From Bipolaris cookei (Eukaryota; Ascomycota; Dothideomycetes; Pleosporales; Pleosporaceae), in NCBI GenBank assembly GCA_002286855.1, contig NRSV01000001.1, positions 1,362,657-1,426,656 of the forward strand: a stretch of DNA of 64,000 nt, read 5' to 3'. Below are positions 1 to 10,643 of the stretch, in pieces (position 1 is the first letter of the stretch; each line of letters opens with the position of its first letter). The notes under the pieces are model-generated. The model saw nothing but the letters and a program-made list of their open reading frames with translations, was not told where the DNA came from and searched no databases. The translations under genes and the position numbers were made by a program.

Positions 1-1
1 A

Positions 2-3000
2 GCCCACCAAAGCTTCTACCAAATCTTTCCAAAAGCAGATCCAAACCTCCGCCCAAGAGCTCTATTTTATATATCTAGATCTCTAACAGCAGAGGTTAGC
101 CAGCTAGAGGAAATAGCCGACCCTGACGCTATTGCTATCACGATCCAAGAAGGACGCTCGAAGCTCAACATCTACAACGTATACAACCAAAAAAACGCAG
201 AAAATATAAAAACCTTCCAAAGATTACTCAAAGACACTCAGCTACCAACATCTACCCTACTGCTTATGGACGCCAACGAGCACCACCCTTGGTGGGACCC
301 AGGCTGTAAAACTAGCCAAGATGGCCAGCTATTAGCAGACTGGATAGAAGACCAGAACCTTAGCCTTCTCAACACGCCAGGAGCTACTACTTTCTTTAGA
401 CCTAATATGTCACGAGAAACAACACTAGATCTATCTATCGCTACCCCTGATCTAGAAGACAAAGTAAAAGACTGGCAAATTACAACAGAACCTGGATCTG
501 ATCACCACGGAATACTCTTCTCTATCCACACAACAAAGGACCTAGTTAATAACCCTACTAGCCAAACAAGATACAATACAAAAAGGGCAGACTGGGACCT
601 ATTTAGAGAAGAGCTGGGCAAAGCTATCCAGAGCAACCCAGCGCTACAATCGCTAGATCAGATCAACCAACCAAGAAAAGCAGATTCAAGAAACCTACTC
701 CTAGGCCAAGACAACGAGCTTAAGCTGCAACTAGAAGCAATTGGAGAAGCTATTACACTAGTAATCCAACAAGCTGCAGATAAAGCTATTCCACAGCTAA
801 AACAAGGGCCAAAAGCAAAGCCCTGGTGGAGCCCGGAGCTAACTAAGCTAAGAAAAAACGTATCTTATTGCCAAAGAACGTTCGCGCAACAACTTCAAGC
901 TACTTCTATAGAGGAAGCCTATCTCTACAAAAGAGACTTCCTTCTAGCGCGAACAACGTACCAAACAGCAATTAAGAAAGCGAAAAGAGAGCACTGGAAC
1001 AACTTCCTAGAAAAAGAAGACGCACAATCCATCTTTAAAGCTATGGACTATACCAAGGAAAAGAGAGTAGAAAGAATCCCTCCTATCCAAGGAGAGACGC
1101 TAGAAACCTCTTTTAAAGGAAAGTGCAAAGCCTTTCGAAAAGCACTATTCCCTCCACCCCCGAGTACAGTACCACCAAGCTTCAATAGTGTCACGGTAAC
1201 CACCGGGTTGCCATAACACCTGGATTCTGCTGCTGATTGGCTGAGTGCTACCGAGGTACTACACGTACGCTAGCCACCCATGATATATTCTGTTGACGAA
1301 TTTCTGTTCTGATTCCTTACGCAACGTCTTGAGTCTTCACAGATAGTGTACGTAGCAATTCACCAACGCTTCCCAAAGCTTTTGGATTCGTGCTCCTAGC
1401 ATCTTGTGACAAATAGCTACCAAGAGAAAGAGTGGGAGTGGCCAGCGCTATCAATAACCGAACTAGAACGCGCCTGTTCTAATAAGGTTAAAAGTAGCTC
1501 ACCAGGCCCAGACGCTTTATCACAGGAAATTATCACAGCCGCCTACCAAGCTCAGCCAAACACGTTCTTCAAAGCTTACTCTCTGCTATTCAACTGCGGA
1601 TACCACCCAACCTGCTGGAGAAGAGCTACAGGAGCGATTCTAAAGAAACCATCGAAACCAGACTATTCTATCCCAAAGGCCTATAGAGTAATTACTCTAC
1701 TAAGCTGCCTAGGGAAAGTAACAGAACGGATAATAGCTAAAAGACTTGGCTACCTAGCCGAGACTACCAACCTCCTACACGACTCGCAGATAGGAGGAAG
1801 ACTAAAGAAATCAGCTATAGATGCAGCTCTACTTCTCGTAGATCAAATTCAGCACCAAAAACAACAAGGCTATACTACATCAACAATCTTCTTAGACGTT
1901 AAAGGAGCGTTTGACCACGTTTCCCACAACCAGTTCCTAAATACACTAAAAAGATTAGGCCTACCTATCAGCCTAATCGCGTGGGCGAAAACCTTTCTAT
2001 CTGACAGATCTCTAAGGCTCGCCTTTGACGGCCAAATAGAAGAGTTTAGTGAGATAAACGCGGGTATCCCACAAGGCAGCCCAGTATCTCCAATCTTCTT
2101 TCTCATCTACATTAGAGATCTGTTCTCCCAAATAGAGGGATTCCAGCTCTCCTACATCGACGATATCTCCATTACAACCTCCTCAACGTCTATTAAGAAA
2201 AACGTTAAGATACTTCAACGGGAGGTTAAGAAGCTAGTTGCGAGAGGAAAAGAACTAGCAATTGAATTCGATATAGCGAAGACAGAGCTTATCCATTTTA
2301 CAAAGAAGAAATAAAGAAAAGAAATACCTCTAAAGCTCCCTAGCAAGGAGAAAATCTACCACAAAGATACGATTAAGTGGCTAGGGGTACACCTCGATAA
2401 CAAGCTATCCTTTCGGGGACACGTAGCTATCCGAGCTAGCTAAGCAAAAGCAGCTTTTAATAGACTAGGGAGACTAGCGAATATAGACCGCGGTCTATCC
2501 CCCTTTGCTATTAGACAACTATATCTAGCATGCGTTACGAGCATTGCAGATTATGGGTCGCCAATCTATTGGCGAAACCAGAGCTATATAGAAGATCAGC
2601 TTCAGCCGCTACATAACGCGGCTTGCAGAAAGGTACTAGGAGTGTTTAAAACAGCTCCAGCTATCCCAACAAGTATCGAAGCCAGCCTGCCGTCACCAGC
2701 TATACGTCTAAGCCAAACGAATCGAAAATACGCTCTACGAGCTATACAACTAGCTCCAACCCATCCAATTACAAAAGCTATTGCAAGGCTACAAAAAACA
2801 ACCCTTCAACAATCAAAACAGCCAAACAAGACAAGACAGCTACGCGCTATCACGAGCGCCATCCCACCTACCCAAGAGATAGAAGAGATCATCCCATATC
2901 GGTTCAGACCATGGAATTCTCTCAACTACAGTATCTCGATATCAAAGAAATCTAAAGAAGAAGAGGCAGCCGCACACAAGGATTATATCCAAACGATAGA

Positions 3001-3910
3001 GGATAACTCTATAGTAATCTACTCAGATGCCTCTAAAACCAAAGACGGAGAAGGGATAGGAGTAGGCCTAGCAGTCTACAACCCAAACCAAGAAGAAATC
3101 TACGCAGAGAAAAAGAATATAGGCGAGCACCAACTTGTCTATAATGGAGAGCTTGAAGGCATTACAGCAGCGTTTGAATACGCTGCTAAAACCGCTCAAA
3201 AAGACCAGAATATCCACGTTTACGCTGATAACCAAGCTGCCATCTATAGGCTCCAGAGTCTATCAGATAAGCCCGGCCAGCAGTGGGTAATTCGGTGCCA
3301 AAAAGCAGCAAAAGCTATCCTTAACAAAAAAGCAAAGATCTTCTTGAAATGGGCGCCAGGCCACACAGATATAGAAGGGAACGAAAAGGCAGACTCCTTA
3401 GCAAAGGAAGCTACAAAACAAACCCCAAAAAAATCACAAACAAGCCTAGCCTTCCTAGGCACCAAGATTAAGCTCCTCCAACAAGCTAGCCAAGCAGAAG
3501 AATGGAGAAAGTACAGGGAAAAAGCAAGAGAAAAGAAGACTAGCTACGGAGCTATCTTTGATCTCAAGCTCAAAAACCAACTAGCAATCCTAAGAGGCAC
3601 GAAAAGAGAGATTTCAAGCGCTTTCTACTCTCTTAAGATAGGACACGGATACTTCAACTCCTACCTAAAGAGAGTAAAGAGAAGAGAATGCGATCTTTGC
3701 AAATGCGGGCGACCGCAAACAGCAAAGCATCTACTTCTATACTGCGGCTTCTACAGCGCAGAAAGAAACCAGCTTAAAAAGACTCTAGACCAAAAAGTAC
3801 TTAAGCTCTCACTTCTACTCCACACCACGAGCGGTATAGAAGCTACTTTAGCTTTTATTACTAGCACGAGAATAGGAACAAGAAAGTGGCACCTAGGCCA
3901 GGAAGGCTAG
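2..3910 (+). pseudogene. LINE ORF2 polyprotein: endonuclease, reverse transcriptase, RNase H (interrupted)
   Basis: One reading frame (frame 2) runs across the stretch apart from three lesions. The endonuclease is seen from base 2, with the DANEHHPWWDP motif near 266-300. The RT follows, with FLDVKGAFDHVSH near 1890, GIPQGSPVSP near 2065 and YIDD near 2153 (Ile where YADD is usual). RNase H shows IYSDASKT near 3016, the NGELEG glutamate near 3145, YADNQAAI near 3222 and GNEKADSLAKEAT near 3380. A CDLCKC...H...C knuckle lies near 3690-3735. The lesions are the LTR insertion at 1189-1411, TAA at 2312-2314 and TAA at 2441-2443. The LTR plus one target duplication is 228 bp, a multiple of three, so the frame is the same on both sides. 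Both stops could come from CAA to TAA, the change expected from repeat-induced point mutation; that is inference. Confidence 0.88.
1189..1411. mobile_element. Solo LTR (223 bp) inserted in LINE ORF2, with 5-bp target duplication
   Basis: The segment starts TGTCAC and ends GTGACA, so it has the TG..CA ends and short inverted termini of an LTR. It is flanked by perfect 5-bp direct repeats AATAG at 1184-1188 and 1412-1416. Removing the LTR and one repeat rejoins the LINE reading frame without a shift. No internal region is present, so it is a solo LTR left by LTR-LTR recombination, or a very small non-autonomous element. It does not resemble the Copia LTRs elsewhere in the window. Confidence 0.85.
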
Positions 3911-4240
3911 AAAGAAGAAAAATAAGCAAAACAACATGAAAAGAAGAAGAACAAAGACGAACAAATCTGATTTCATTAGCACTATTTCCTATCCCCTAAG
4001 AGAGCTCGCTAGAAGGCAGCCCAGCTGCCCTATATCTCTCCCTGTCACCAAACTGCTCTTTAGCACCAGGCATCTACAAAGCTAGTTATAGCTTAGCTAG
4101 ATAAAGGCCGAAGCACCACAGTCACGCAATATAGCACAACGTACCAAATTGTAACTAGTTGGATAGAACGGCCTTTGGCCAAAGTCTTACATAGCCAACG
4201 GCTGATACAGGACTACAATGGAATAATAATAATAATAATA

Positions 4241-4775
4241 CTAAATTCATTGCGACACGCTACTCTAACAAAAATATTTTGTCGCAAACCATGCAAGGAT
4301 ACAATGACATCAAGTGTAGATGAAACATGGCGGTACTCTAGATGTAACAAGACCCTGCAAATGTGGCATACAAAGAACCGTTGTAGAAATCTAGCAGAAA
4401 TACACATCAATTTTTCACCGCAACAATGCGTGCGACATCTAATTATACTTCTAAGCTTAAGACTATCCCCTAAGGTTGCGCCCCTTATAATAAAGTGGTG
4501 GTTGATAACCTTAGCTCTTAGCTCGTAGGCGTTTAACTTTTGCCCCGTACCTTGTTCTCTATCGGCCCTATTTCGCTGCGTACCGGCCCTATTTCGCTGC
4601 GTACCGGCCCTATTTCGTTCCGTATAAGCTTCTCCGTGTTCTCCATTTGTCTCGTGACGTTCCGTACTATCGCTACCATTGTGACTAGTATTATTACCGG
4701 AGAATAAAACATGACGAGAGTTATAAATCAACCCATAGTGTCGTGGACTAAGTAGTATAATCTGCACATCTCAAT
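4241..4775. other. Intergenic, LINE tail to UstYa gene
   Basis: I recognise no gene here. A minus-strand open frame (4767-4213) has no recognisable domain and runs into the LINE tail. The only clear structure is the 21-bp tandem repeat at 4563-4625. The rest would contain the promoter of the gene starting at 4776. Confidence 0.5.
4563..4625. repeat. 21-bp tandem repeat, three units
   Basis: The unit CGGCCCTATTTCGCTGCGTAC occurs at 4563-4583 and 4584-4604 with no change, and a third, slightly diverged unit fills 4605-4625. The array lies about 150 bp upstream of the UstYa start codon. Confidence 0.85.
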
Positions 4776-5579
4776 ATGTCAAACTATATCTGCCGAACAT
4801 TCTTCTATACACCAATCTTTGACAAGGAAGAAAATCATTACCAAGAATCACCAAGATCTAATCATAGGTTATGGTTTACAAAGTTCTTGTTGCATTTCAT
4901 AGTTCCATCCGTGATATTTCTATTGGGGGTATTTGCAGGTGAATCTCTAAGATATCACCAACGGGATATTGGTAAGTTACAGCAACATACACTATGCAGT
5001 AGAGCTTTTATTAAGTCTAAATTAGAAACATTCAGTAGAATAACGACGACATATTATCCAAATCCAATCTTCATGAATGAGCCTTCTAATGCCTCCGAAA
5101 CTGCGTGGAAGAACTTGATCCTATGTATAGCGTGTGAAATAATTATATGGGTAGCCGCTAACTAATTATAGCAAACGGTGGATTTATCAAGAGGCCTAGT
5201 GATTCTACGAGTTTGGGTGTTTCAGTATATCATCAGTTGCATTGTTTGGTAAGTAACAACGGGTTGTTCTTTATGCTAATACTTACTCTGGAAGCATGGC
5301 ATTCAAATTGCCTATTATAGAACTAAATACATCAACAAAGTATTCTTAAATGAGATCTCAGAGGAGTCATTCGTAAACACTGTTAATGAGGACTTCTCGA
5401 CAGATCATGTTGAACATTGCTTCGACTATCTTATTCAGGCTATGTTATGTGCCGCAGATACAAATTTGGAACCCCCCGAGTCCCATTCGAATGTTACTAC
5501 TGGATACGGTTTTGAGAGAGATTGTAGGGATTACAAAGCGGTACAATCTTGGGCTGAGAGATGGGAAGCTATATGGTAA
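4776..5579 (+). CDS. UstYa/DUF3328-family membrane protein (three exons)
   Basis: UstYa-type proteins are membrane-anchored enzymes or accessory oxidases of fungal secondary metabolism. Known members act in cyclisation of ustiloxin-type peptides and in hydroxylation or chlorination of cyclochlorotine. Spliced model: exons 4776-5124, 5172-5248 and 5295-5579, giving 236 aa. Intron 1 (47 bp) has GCTAACTA before its AG; intron 2 begins GTAAGT. Both junctions keep phase, and without splicing the frame ends at 5165. One membrane segment lies at residues about 38-57. FMNEPSNASETAWKNL is the usual pre-motif region. The two family motifs are present as HQLHC (137-141) and HVEHC (180-184), the latter followed by FDYL and CAADTNLE. 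Lesion-free, between a dead LINE and LTR remnants. Substrate unknown. Confidence 0.88.
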
Positions 5580-6700
5580 TTGAATTCACAGTTCAATCAG
5601 TTGTAAACCAGCTTTACATACTCGGGTCCAACGGATCGTATGGCAGAACTTCAATGAAATTGCCAGTGTGTTACATGGGATTGGTGTAACGATGTTACAA
5701 CTTCGCCAAGTATCGAGCCAATCCCAGAGCCGGATCGGAGGAAGTATCGGCCGCCCCTTCATCAGCTACTCGTTCTTAGTCGGATCCGGTTCGGACCCGA
5801 CTAGGATAGGTATATATTGAGACACTCCCTGTAGCTAGCTCTGTAGACTTTTGATATCCTTTCGTACAAGGCCTATAGGTGTCTGTTCGAATCAAGGCTC
5901 GTTTGATGTCCCACGCACTCCCATATGCCTCTGAGTGACACTACTGCCGATACTGATTCGAGTAGTCTTGCCTGCGCCGTTACATTATATCAAAAGTCTC
6001 GTCCCAGCCGGTGACGGCTACTAAACAATATCGCAGCTGTTTGTTGAAGACTACGTCAATCCCCCAACATTCCTGAGTCGACCCGGACTTACACCGTTAC
6101 GTCCTACATTCACCTAGGCAGGATCCCATCGATCTCCTGCCGGCCGAAGCCTTTGGGTTTGGAACTTCTGCGCTCCTCGCGAGGCAGATTACTTCGGCAA
6201 AAGTCGCGAAGAGTGCGCCAAGGTAGAGACTCGGAGACTACCAATAACCCATCAACCTCAGAGGCAATCGCTGATGGTTGACCCGACAAAACCCGGTAGT
6301 TCTAAGGAACCACCCCGGAAATCGGCACACACCAACTTCGAGTTTTTCAGACTAGGTGTAATTTAGCTAAATATATACAAATCCTTTCTAAGAAAGCGAG
6401 TGCAACTAGTGCCAAGCCGTGTAGCCCTGTCAGACTGTGAGGGTTTTTTTTCTGATCAAGGATTGATTGGGATCACTGTGATCAAAGACTGTAATAACCT
6501 TAATGGTAGAAACTGATCGTATTGATTGCTCTGTCTCGCGCTCTAGCGGCGCGTAGGCGCGCCGCTTTATGAGCGCAGTCGTTATTGCTTTTTGTTTTAG
6601 ATAGGCGGCTGAGTATCAGCCTTGCCTAGGGATGGGCCTTGGCACTCAGCTCTGATCGGCCCGGATCACAGAATCCAGGTGCGCGATCACACCCGGATTC
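5580..6700. mobile_element. LTR-retrotransposon remnant (LTR about 5685-5984 plus internal debris)
   Basis: A TGTAAC...GTTACA segment (about 5685-5984, 300 bp) looks like an LTR. The start is uncertain, because sequence from 5603 on also resembles 10457-10510 (shared CGGGTCCAAC / GCAGAACTTCAAT-like words). The following bases to about 6700 hold no open frame or recognisable domain and probably are degraded internal region. The left end is not fixed, since no target duplication is seen. Confidence 0.45.
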
Positions 6701-6702
6701 TA

Positions 6703-7433
6703 TCACTTATCTGACAACTGTATGCTGTGAGAAACTCGTTGCACCAGTCTTCGACATTTGATCGTCGAGCATGTAGGATCTTTGCTGCTTCGTAGTCTTT
6801 CTGCACTCGATACTCCATATCAGAGGTAGTGGGAGAGAAGAGATCTTGGAGCGTTTTGACTTGGTCATGGACTGTTGCCTTGTCTTTAATATGGTATAGT
6901 AGTTCCTGTTGGATTATTTTAGTAATGTGTGCTTCAACTTGACCTAACTTGTCTCGAAGGCGTCTGTATTCTTTGATTTCTTTGTAGTAGCTACTGCGAT
7001 CTTGGTTGTACTACAGTAAGTCTTGCTGAGATGGTAGAGTTGCAGGTGATCCGTCGGCATTGACAGTGGGCGCTGGCCTAGTAGGCGGAACGGGCTTTTG
7101 CAAAGGATTGGCTGGTTTGTTGGGATCAATATATTCCCAAACGTCTCCTGCTTCGGCAATGCGTTTGACAATAAAGAACCAAAGTTCCCAATTGCTTTGT
7201 CCTTGGAGGATGATATCTGAACGAACTGGGTGCGTGGACATAATGGGATAGGTAGGTAGGTAGTCAATTGACTGATTGAATATGCGGATTAGGCCGGACT
7301 TATAACTGTAAGCAATTGTGCATGTAGAATGTATTGTGTGTTGTGTAGTACATGATGCTAAGAGCAAGTTTAAATACAGTGGTATTAGTCAGTGGGCAAC
7401 CACGTGACTATACATGGTACTTCTGGGCTTACA
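6703..7433 (-). pseudogene. Copia element fragment: LTR and N-terminal Gag
   Basis: Read on the minus strand this matches the start of the full-length Copia at 17472. There is an LTR (7433-7307, TGTAAG..CTTACA ends), then a degraded primer-binding site, then the Gag start with the shared RSDIILQGQSNWELW motif near 7200. Homology continues to about 6703, where it breaks off inside Gag, and the reading frame is broken by a stop near 7014. The primer-binding site differs from the intact copy by changes that read as G-to-A on this strand, compatible with RIP. It is a 5'-end fragment and not functional. Confidence 0.85.
7307..7433 (-). repeat. Copia LTR, minus orientation (127 bp)
   Basis: Nearly the same sequence as the LTRs at 10644, 17040, 17472 and 22730, in reverse orientation. 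It shares the core CCACGTGACTATACATGG and has TG..CA ends. Confidence 0.85.
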
Positions 7434-8409
7434 GTTACACGGGGTTGGGTGCTAATACTTCTCTTGCTCGGTCCGGGTTAGGGCGAGTAGGAATATGGAC
7501 TAGCTCCGTGAGAGTTGCCTGGCGATTCGTGTGACAGGGAATTATGGATGTAACCGGGGTTTTGACAACGCTAATCTATTCGATAGACTAACATGTAACT
7601 ATCTTGTGAAGTAACAATACTAGTAAGAAAGTACAATTTGAGTTGACAACAACGAGAGTAATAATGAAATTCATCCATCCTTATATCCTCATTGCTTCCA
7701 GTCCTGCCATCACTACCATCACGACTTTTCCTTTGCTTGGCCTGATGCCCTGACGGCTGCCATCAGAGGATTGCTGCCATCACATACTAGCGCCTGATGG
7801 TCGTCTTGGCGTGATGTCAATCACGTGATCTTCGCCCCGCGATGATCATTACCTTCTGACGTGGGCGTCCATAGGCCTTCATCCATCTCATCACTCGTCA
7901 AGGAGAGAATCCTTCTTGTTACTTGTAACACCGAAGTAGCAATCCGCGTAGCGACCCTGCATAGCTTTGGGCATTACAGCAGGCGCGAGGCTGATCATAG
8001 CTCGCCACGCTAACAGGAGGTTCTTGGAGCTAGATACTAATCTTCTCTATGTGCAACATACAGTAAAAGTTTCTAAGCAGTGCTATAGTAGAGTGATACT
8101 GTTATGTACATGTGAAAGGCTGTTTGTAACATTTGCAAAAAGAGTAGTAATAGCTACGTAATTTTTAGTTGGGAGGATTGGGATAGATTTACTAATAGCT
8201 ATACACTATAGTCAATCTGAATATATAGCAAATATTAAAATGTGCGAAGAAAGCGAAGTGTTGAAAGTCAAAGTACCCCTCATTTGTCCCAGCACAGCGG
8301 GTGTCCCAGCACTCAGGGATGGACGTTACTTGCAACACACCTCTACCTAGTCACTCGTTGTATTTTGATCCTGAATTTAGGCAGGTAGATAACAGACATG
8401 GTATGTTTA
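7434..8409. other. Transposon debris downstream of dioxygenase gene
   Basis: No gene is recognised. A segment at about 7549-7930 starts TGTAAC and ends CTTGTAACA and could be an LTR; its last 40 bp resemble 11350-11393 (GAGAG.ATCCTTC..G then TTACTTGTAACA). Around 8230-8326 lies one end of a Tc1/pogo-like element (see separate entry). AT-rich filler makes up the rest. Confidence 0.4.
8230..8326. repeat. Remnant terminal repeat of a TA-inserting DNA transposon
   Basis: AGGGATGGACGT followed by TA ends at 8326 and equals the terminus of the MITE at 10301-10442. Inside it, TGTCCCAGCAC occurs twice (near 8286 and 8302), as subterminal repeats often do. The partner terminus is not found, so this is a one-ended remnant whose inner limit is approximate. 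Confidence 0.5.
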
Positions 8410-9237
8410 TTAGGGAGATATAGCACTCTCATGCGTCCATATATTAAGTCCAATTTTCGTGCCATTCAAGGGAGGCAACCCAGCGTGCAAAGTTCTATAA
8501 TCCCCAGAATAGGACACATTAAGGTTCTTCCAGAAAAGCGCATTTCCTGGAACAGGACGAATAGTAATCTGATTTTGACCACAATCAACAAACTCGCACC
8601 ATCGAGGATCTTCCTTCGACCAATCTACAGAGAGGTAAGGAAACCTAGTACCACATTCGTCGCAACTAGCATCAAGAATTGCAAATATTGTGGTTATTCT
8701 CTGCGATCGGTTCGCTGGTACAGGTTGGTCTTGGTAATGATCCCAGTGCGGCTTATACTGTTGACCTGGCTTATATCGCGTTAACTGTAAGGGTTCGTGA
8801 TTCTCATAAGGAGTATATCCTTGAAATCTTGCAGCTCGAGAAATGATACGTTGAACGATATGGTCATGCTGTGGAAGCAAAGCCGTGTCGCTTGTACGAT
8901 GATCTGAAATGGATCCTGAAAAATCCTCTAAAATCTCTGATCTTTTGTAACGTTCTTTTCTATGAATGTATATTAGCATAACAATATAATCTTCTTTTCT
9001 CTATCTCTCTAGCACATACCCTAAATTCATAAGATAAGCGCGTTCAAGATTAGATATGAACCCTTCTAGATGTATCAAGAGTGGATCATAGGAGAGGATA
9101 CGAATTGAGTAGCTTGGTTCCGGATATATTGCTTCAACCCTCATAATATGAGGCCAGAAGTAGGAGATGCCAACAGCGAATAGGAAAAAGAGAAATGTAG
9201 AGCTGACAAGCTTTCTGAGAGCTTTGGAGAAGGCCAT
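8410..9237 (-). CDS. Prolyl-4-hydroxylase-like 2OG-Fe(II) dioxygenase, membrane-anchored
   Basis: Predicted Fe(II)/2-oxoglutarate oxygenase of the P4H type. Spliced model: exon 1 9237-9020, a 60-bp intron (9019-8960, GTATGT..AG with GCTAATA branch region) and exon 2 8959-8410, giving 255 aa. The start at 9237 puts a hydrophobic anchor at residues about 12-28; an upstream ATG at 9297 is also in frame. Homology to the family begins with a DPLLIHLEGFISNLERAYL-like region. Iron ligands are visible as HWD and, near the C terminus, the His of RTLHAGLP. The 2OG-binding Lys lies in GTKIGLNIWT. It faces the gene at 9562 across a 324-bp divergent promoter. Substrate unknown: a peptide or small molecule of the surrounding UstYa genes is an inference; protein prolyl hydroxylation is the alternative. 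Confidence 0.85.
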
Positions 9238-9561
9238 GATAGTATAACTTAAAATAAAGAACACCTCCAAACAAAGTTTGATGAGAACTGTGTTCACTAC
9301 GACTTTTATTAATAAGAGTAAGACTAGACCTAGTTATAGACTAAGATCAGGGGTGTTGGGTCTGACATGGCTCGTTACAGCCCTGCGAGCATGTATCGGA
9401 TCGAAGTAGGGCCGGATTCCGGACGTTCGGCTAATTCATCCGGTAGGATCCGATGTTCGTAAGCTTATCAATCTTAGGAACCTCTTAGGAGATATAACAA
9501 CCATAGATGTAAGCCAATTTATTAAGTTCTCCACCATTACATACTACTACAAAAATCTAAG
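9238..9561. promoter_or_regulatory. Divergent intergenic region between dioxygenase and HxxHC gene
   Basis: This 324-bp gap separates two start codons pointing apart, so it should hold both promoters. Around 9390-9455 are several CGG/CCG half-sites, including CCGGATTCCGG, an arrangement that Zn2Cys6 regulators can bind. The same GC-rich words also occur in the LTR remnants nearby, so this could instead be LTR debris. No TATA assignment is made. Confidence 0.4.
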
Positions 9562-10278
9562 ATGAACAAATTTCGAAACAACTACTTCTCAACGGGCTAT
9601 AATAAGCCAGTGCTTAACAATAATTCGCACGAGCACTTCTCTGCTTCCAACAACAACGACAATGTTTCCTTACTACCTAAAGACACGCGTCATACTCCTT
9701 CGAAATTCCTCCAAAATAGATTGAAATACTATCTCGCAATCTCCCTTCTCGTACTTATATCATTTCCAACCACCATTATATTGATTATAAAACCTTTTCC
9801 TCGTTCCGACCAATTTATCAAACTCAACTTTACCGACTGTGGAGAAAGCGAACAAGATGCACTTCAAGCTGGCTGCATTTATGATATGATGATGGTTAAC
9901 TGGATTCCACCGGAATGTTTCGACGAAAAGCTATCGCATGAATATTATACTGCTCTTCCTTCCCCGGTTTTCTATAAATCAGAAAATCTTACGCAGCCGC
10001 TAGACGATAATTACGCCTCTCTATCGGAACCAGAAATTATCTGGTCGTATCCTGAGTATCATACTTCGCATTGCCTCTATGTTATGGAACTAGGTTCAAA
10101 GGCATTATACTCAATAACAGAAAGTAAGGCTAGCCCTCTTGTACTTGAGAAAGTAATGAATCAAGTACATACGAAGCATTGTATTAATATTATACAAAAC
10201 CTATCCAGCCTTTCATCTAAATATTCTACTCAAATTCCAGATGCAGGAAGAATTTCTAGATGCATTCCAATATTATGA
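9562..10278 (+). CDS. Single-pass membrane protein with paired HxxHC motifs (UstYa-like, divergent)
   Basis: Intact 238-aa single-exon frame. A hydrophilic N terminus is followed by one membrane segment (residues about 55-77) and then a presumably lumenal domain. That domain has GESEQDALQAGCIYD, WIPPECFD and, near residues 165 and 201, HTSHC and HTKHC. Paired HxxHC motifs after a single membrane anchor are the hallmark of UstYa proteins, but the rest of the sequence is unlike the two clear UstYa genes here and matches the layout of 14353-15051. I infer a sister family of tailoring proteins; the function is not known to me. It is divergent from the dioxygenase, and a MITE begins 22 bp past the stop codon. 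Confidence 0.7.
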   Translation: MNKFRNNYFSTGYNKPVLNNNSHEHFSASNNNDNVSLLPKDTRHTPSKFLQNRLKYYLAISLLVLISFPTTIILIIKPFPRSDQFIKLNFTDCGESEQDALQAGCIYDMMMVNWIPPECFDEKLSHEYYTALPSPVFYKSENLTQPLDDNYASLSEPEIIWSYPEYHTSHCLYVMELGSKALYSITESKASPLVLEKVMNQVHTKHCINIIQNLSSLSSKYSTQIPDAGRISRCIPIL

Positions 10279-10300
10279 ATATCCTACCTGTACGAGCATA

Positions 10301-10442
10301 ACGTCCATCCCTACGTAGCGCAAATCCTGGTATGCCGCAAGCAACCAATCAGCTCGCGACGATTGTGATGAAGTCAGCCATTGCCGCAAGCTGATTGGTC
10401 GGTTGCGCTACACCGTGATTTGCGCCACGTAGGGATGGACGT
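10301..10442. mobile_element. Foldback MITE (142 bp) flanked by TA
   Basis: The terminal inverted repeats begin ACGTCCATCCCTACGT on both strands and extend about 26 bp with one mismatch. Inner parts (GCAACCAATCAGCT and AGCTGATTGGTCGGTTGC) are also complementary, so the element can fold on itself. It is flanked by TA at 10299-10300 and 10443-10444, the target of Tc1/mariner/pogo elements. It has no coding capacity. Confidence 0.8.
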
Positions 10443-10456
10443 TAATTGTCTTTTCT

Positions 10457-10643
10457 CTAAGTACCCGGGCCCAACAGCTGCTGTAGCAGAATTTCAATCA
10501 AATTGCCCGGCCTCTACGGAGGTGCCTTTCAAAAGTTCTGTCTGCCAAGAATAATCTAGCCGAAGTACGGCCGCCTTAGCCGAGGCTTGTCTCTTCCCTC
10601 TATATACTCATTACCACCTTGTAGCTCAATAATCTTTTGAATG
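10457..10643. repeat. Diverged LTR-like remnant
   Basis: GTACCCGGGCCCAAC...GCAGAATTTCAATCAAATTGCC and the later TATATACTCATTACCACC..GTAGCTC..TCTTTTGA resemble, in order, sequence at 5620-5670 and 5810-5850. Both are probably copies of one LTR family. The end is cut by the Copia LTR at 10644. Confidence 0.45.

Larger units (their letters stand above)
1..4240 (+). mobile_element. LINE (non-LTR) retrotransposon, ORF2 plus 3' tail, 5' end outside window
   Basis: Non-LTR retrotransposon of the fungal Tad1/I-like type, whose 5' part lies left of the window. It shows an APE-type endonuclease, a reverse transcriptase, an RNase H domain and a C-terminal Cys/His knuckle, then a 3' region ending in a short (AAT)n tail at about 4221-4240, which is how such LINEs end. 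The 3' region (about 4045-4240) recurs at 23998-24179 and 43404-43599, so this is a repeated family in the window. The copy is dead: it carries a solo LTR at 1189-1411 and in-frame stops at 2312 and 2441. The clade assignment is from domain order only. Confidence 0.9.

Noticed and set aside
4213..4767. 184-codon minus-strand frame beside the UstYa gene, as a possible RiPP precursor
   Set aside because: It has no signal peptide and no KR/RR processing sites in its short repeat, and its end is made of the LINE (AAT)n tail.
5880..5905. TGTTCGAATCA as a tRNA B box
   Set aside because: It lies in an LTR-like remnant and no cloverleaf can be drawn.
7549..7930. LTR with defined ends
   Set aside because: TG..CA-like ends can be drawn but no target duplication or matching full copy is present, so it is kept only as debris.
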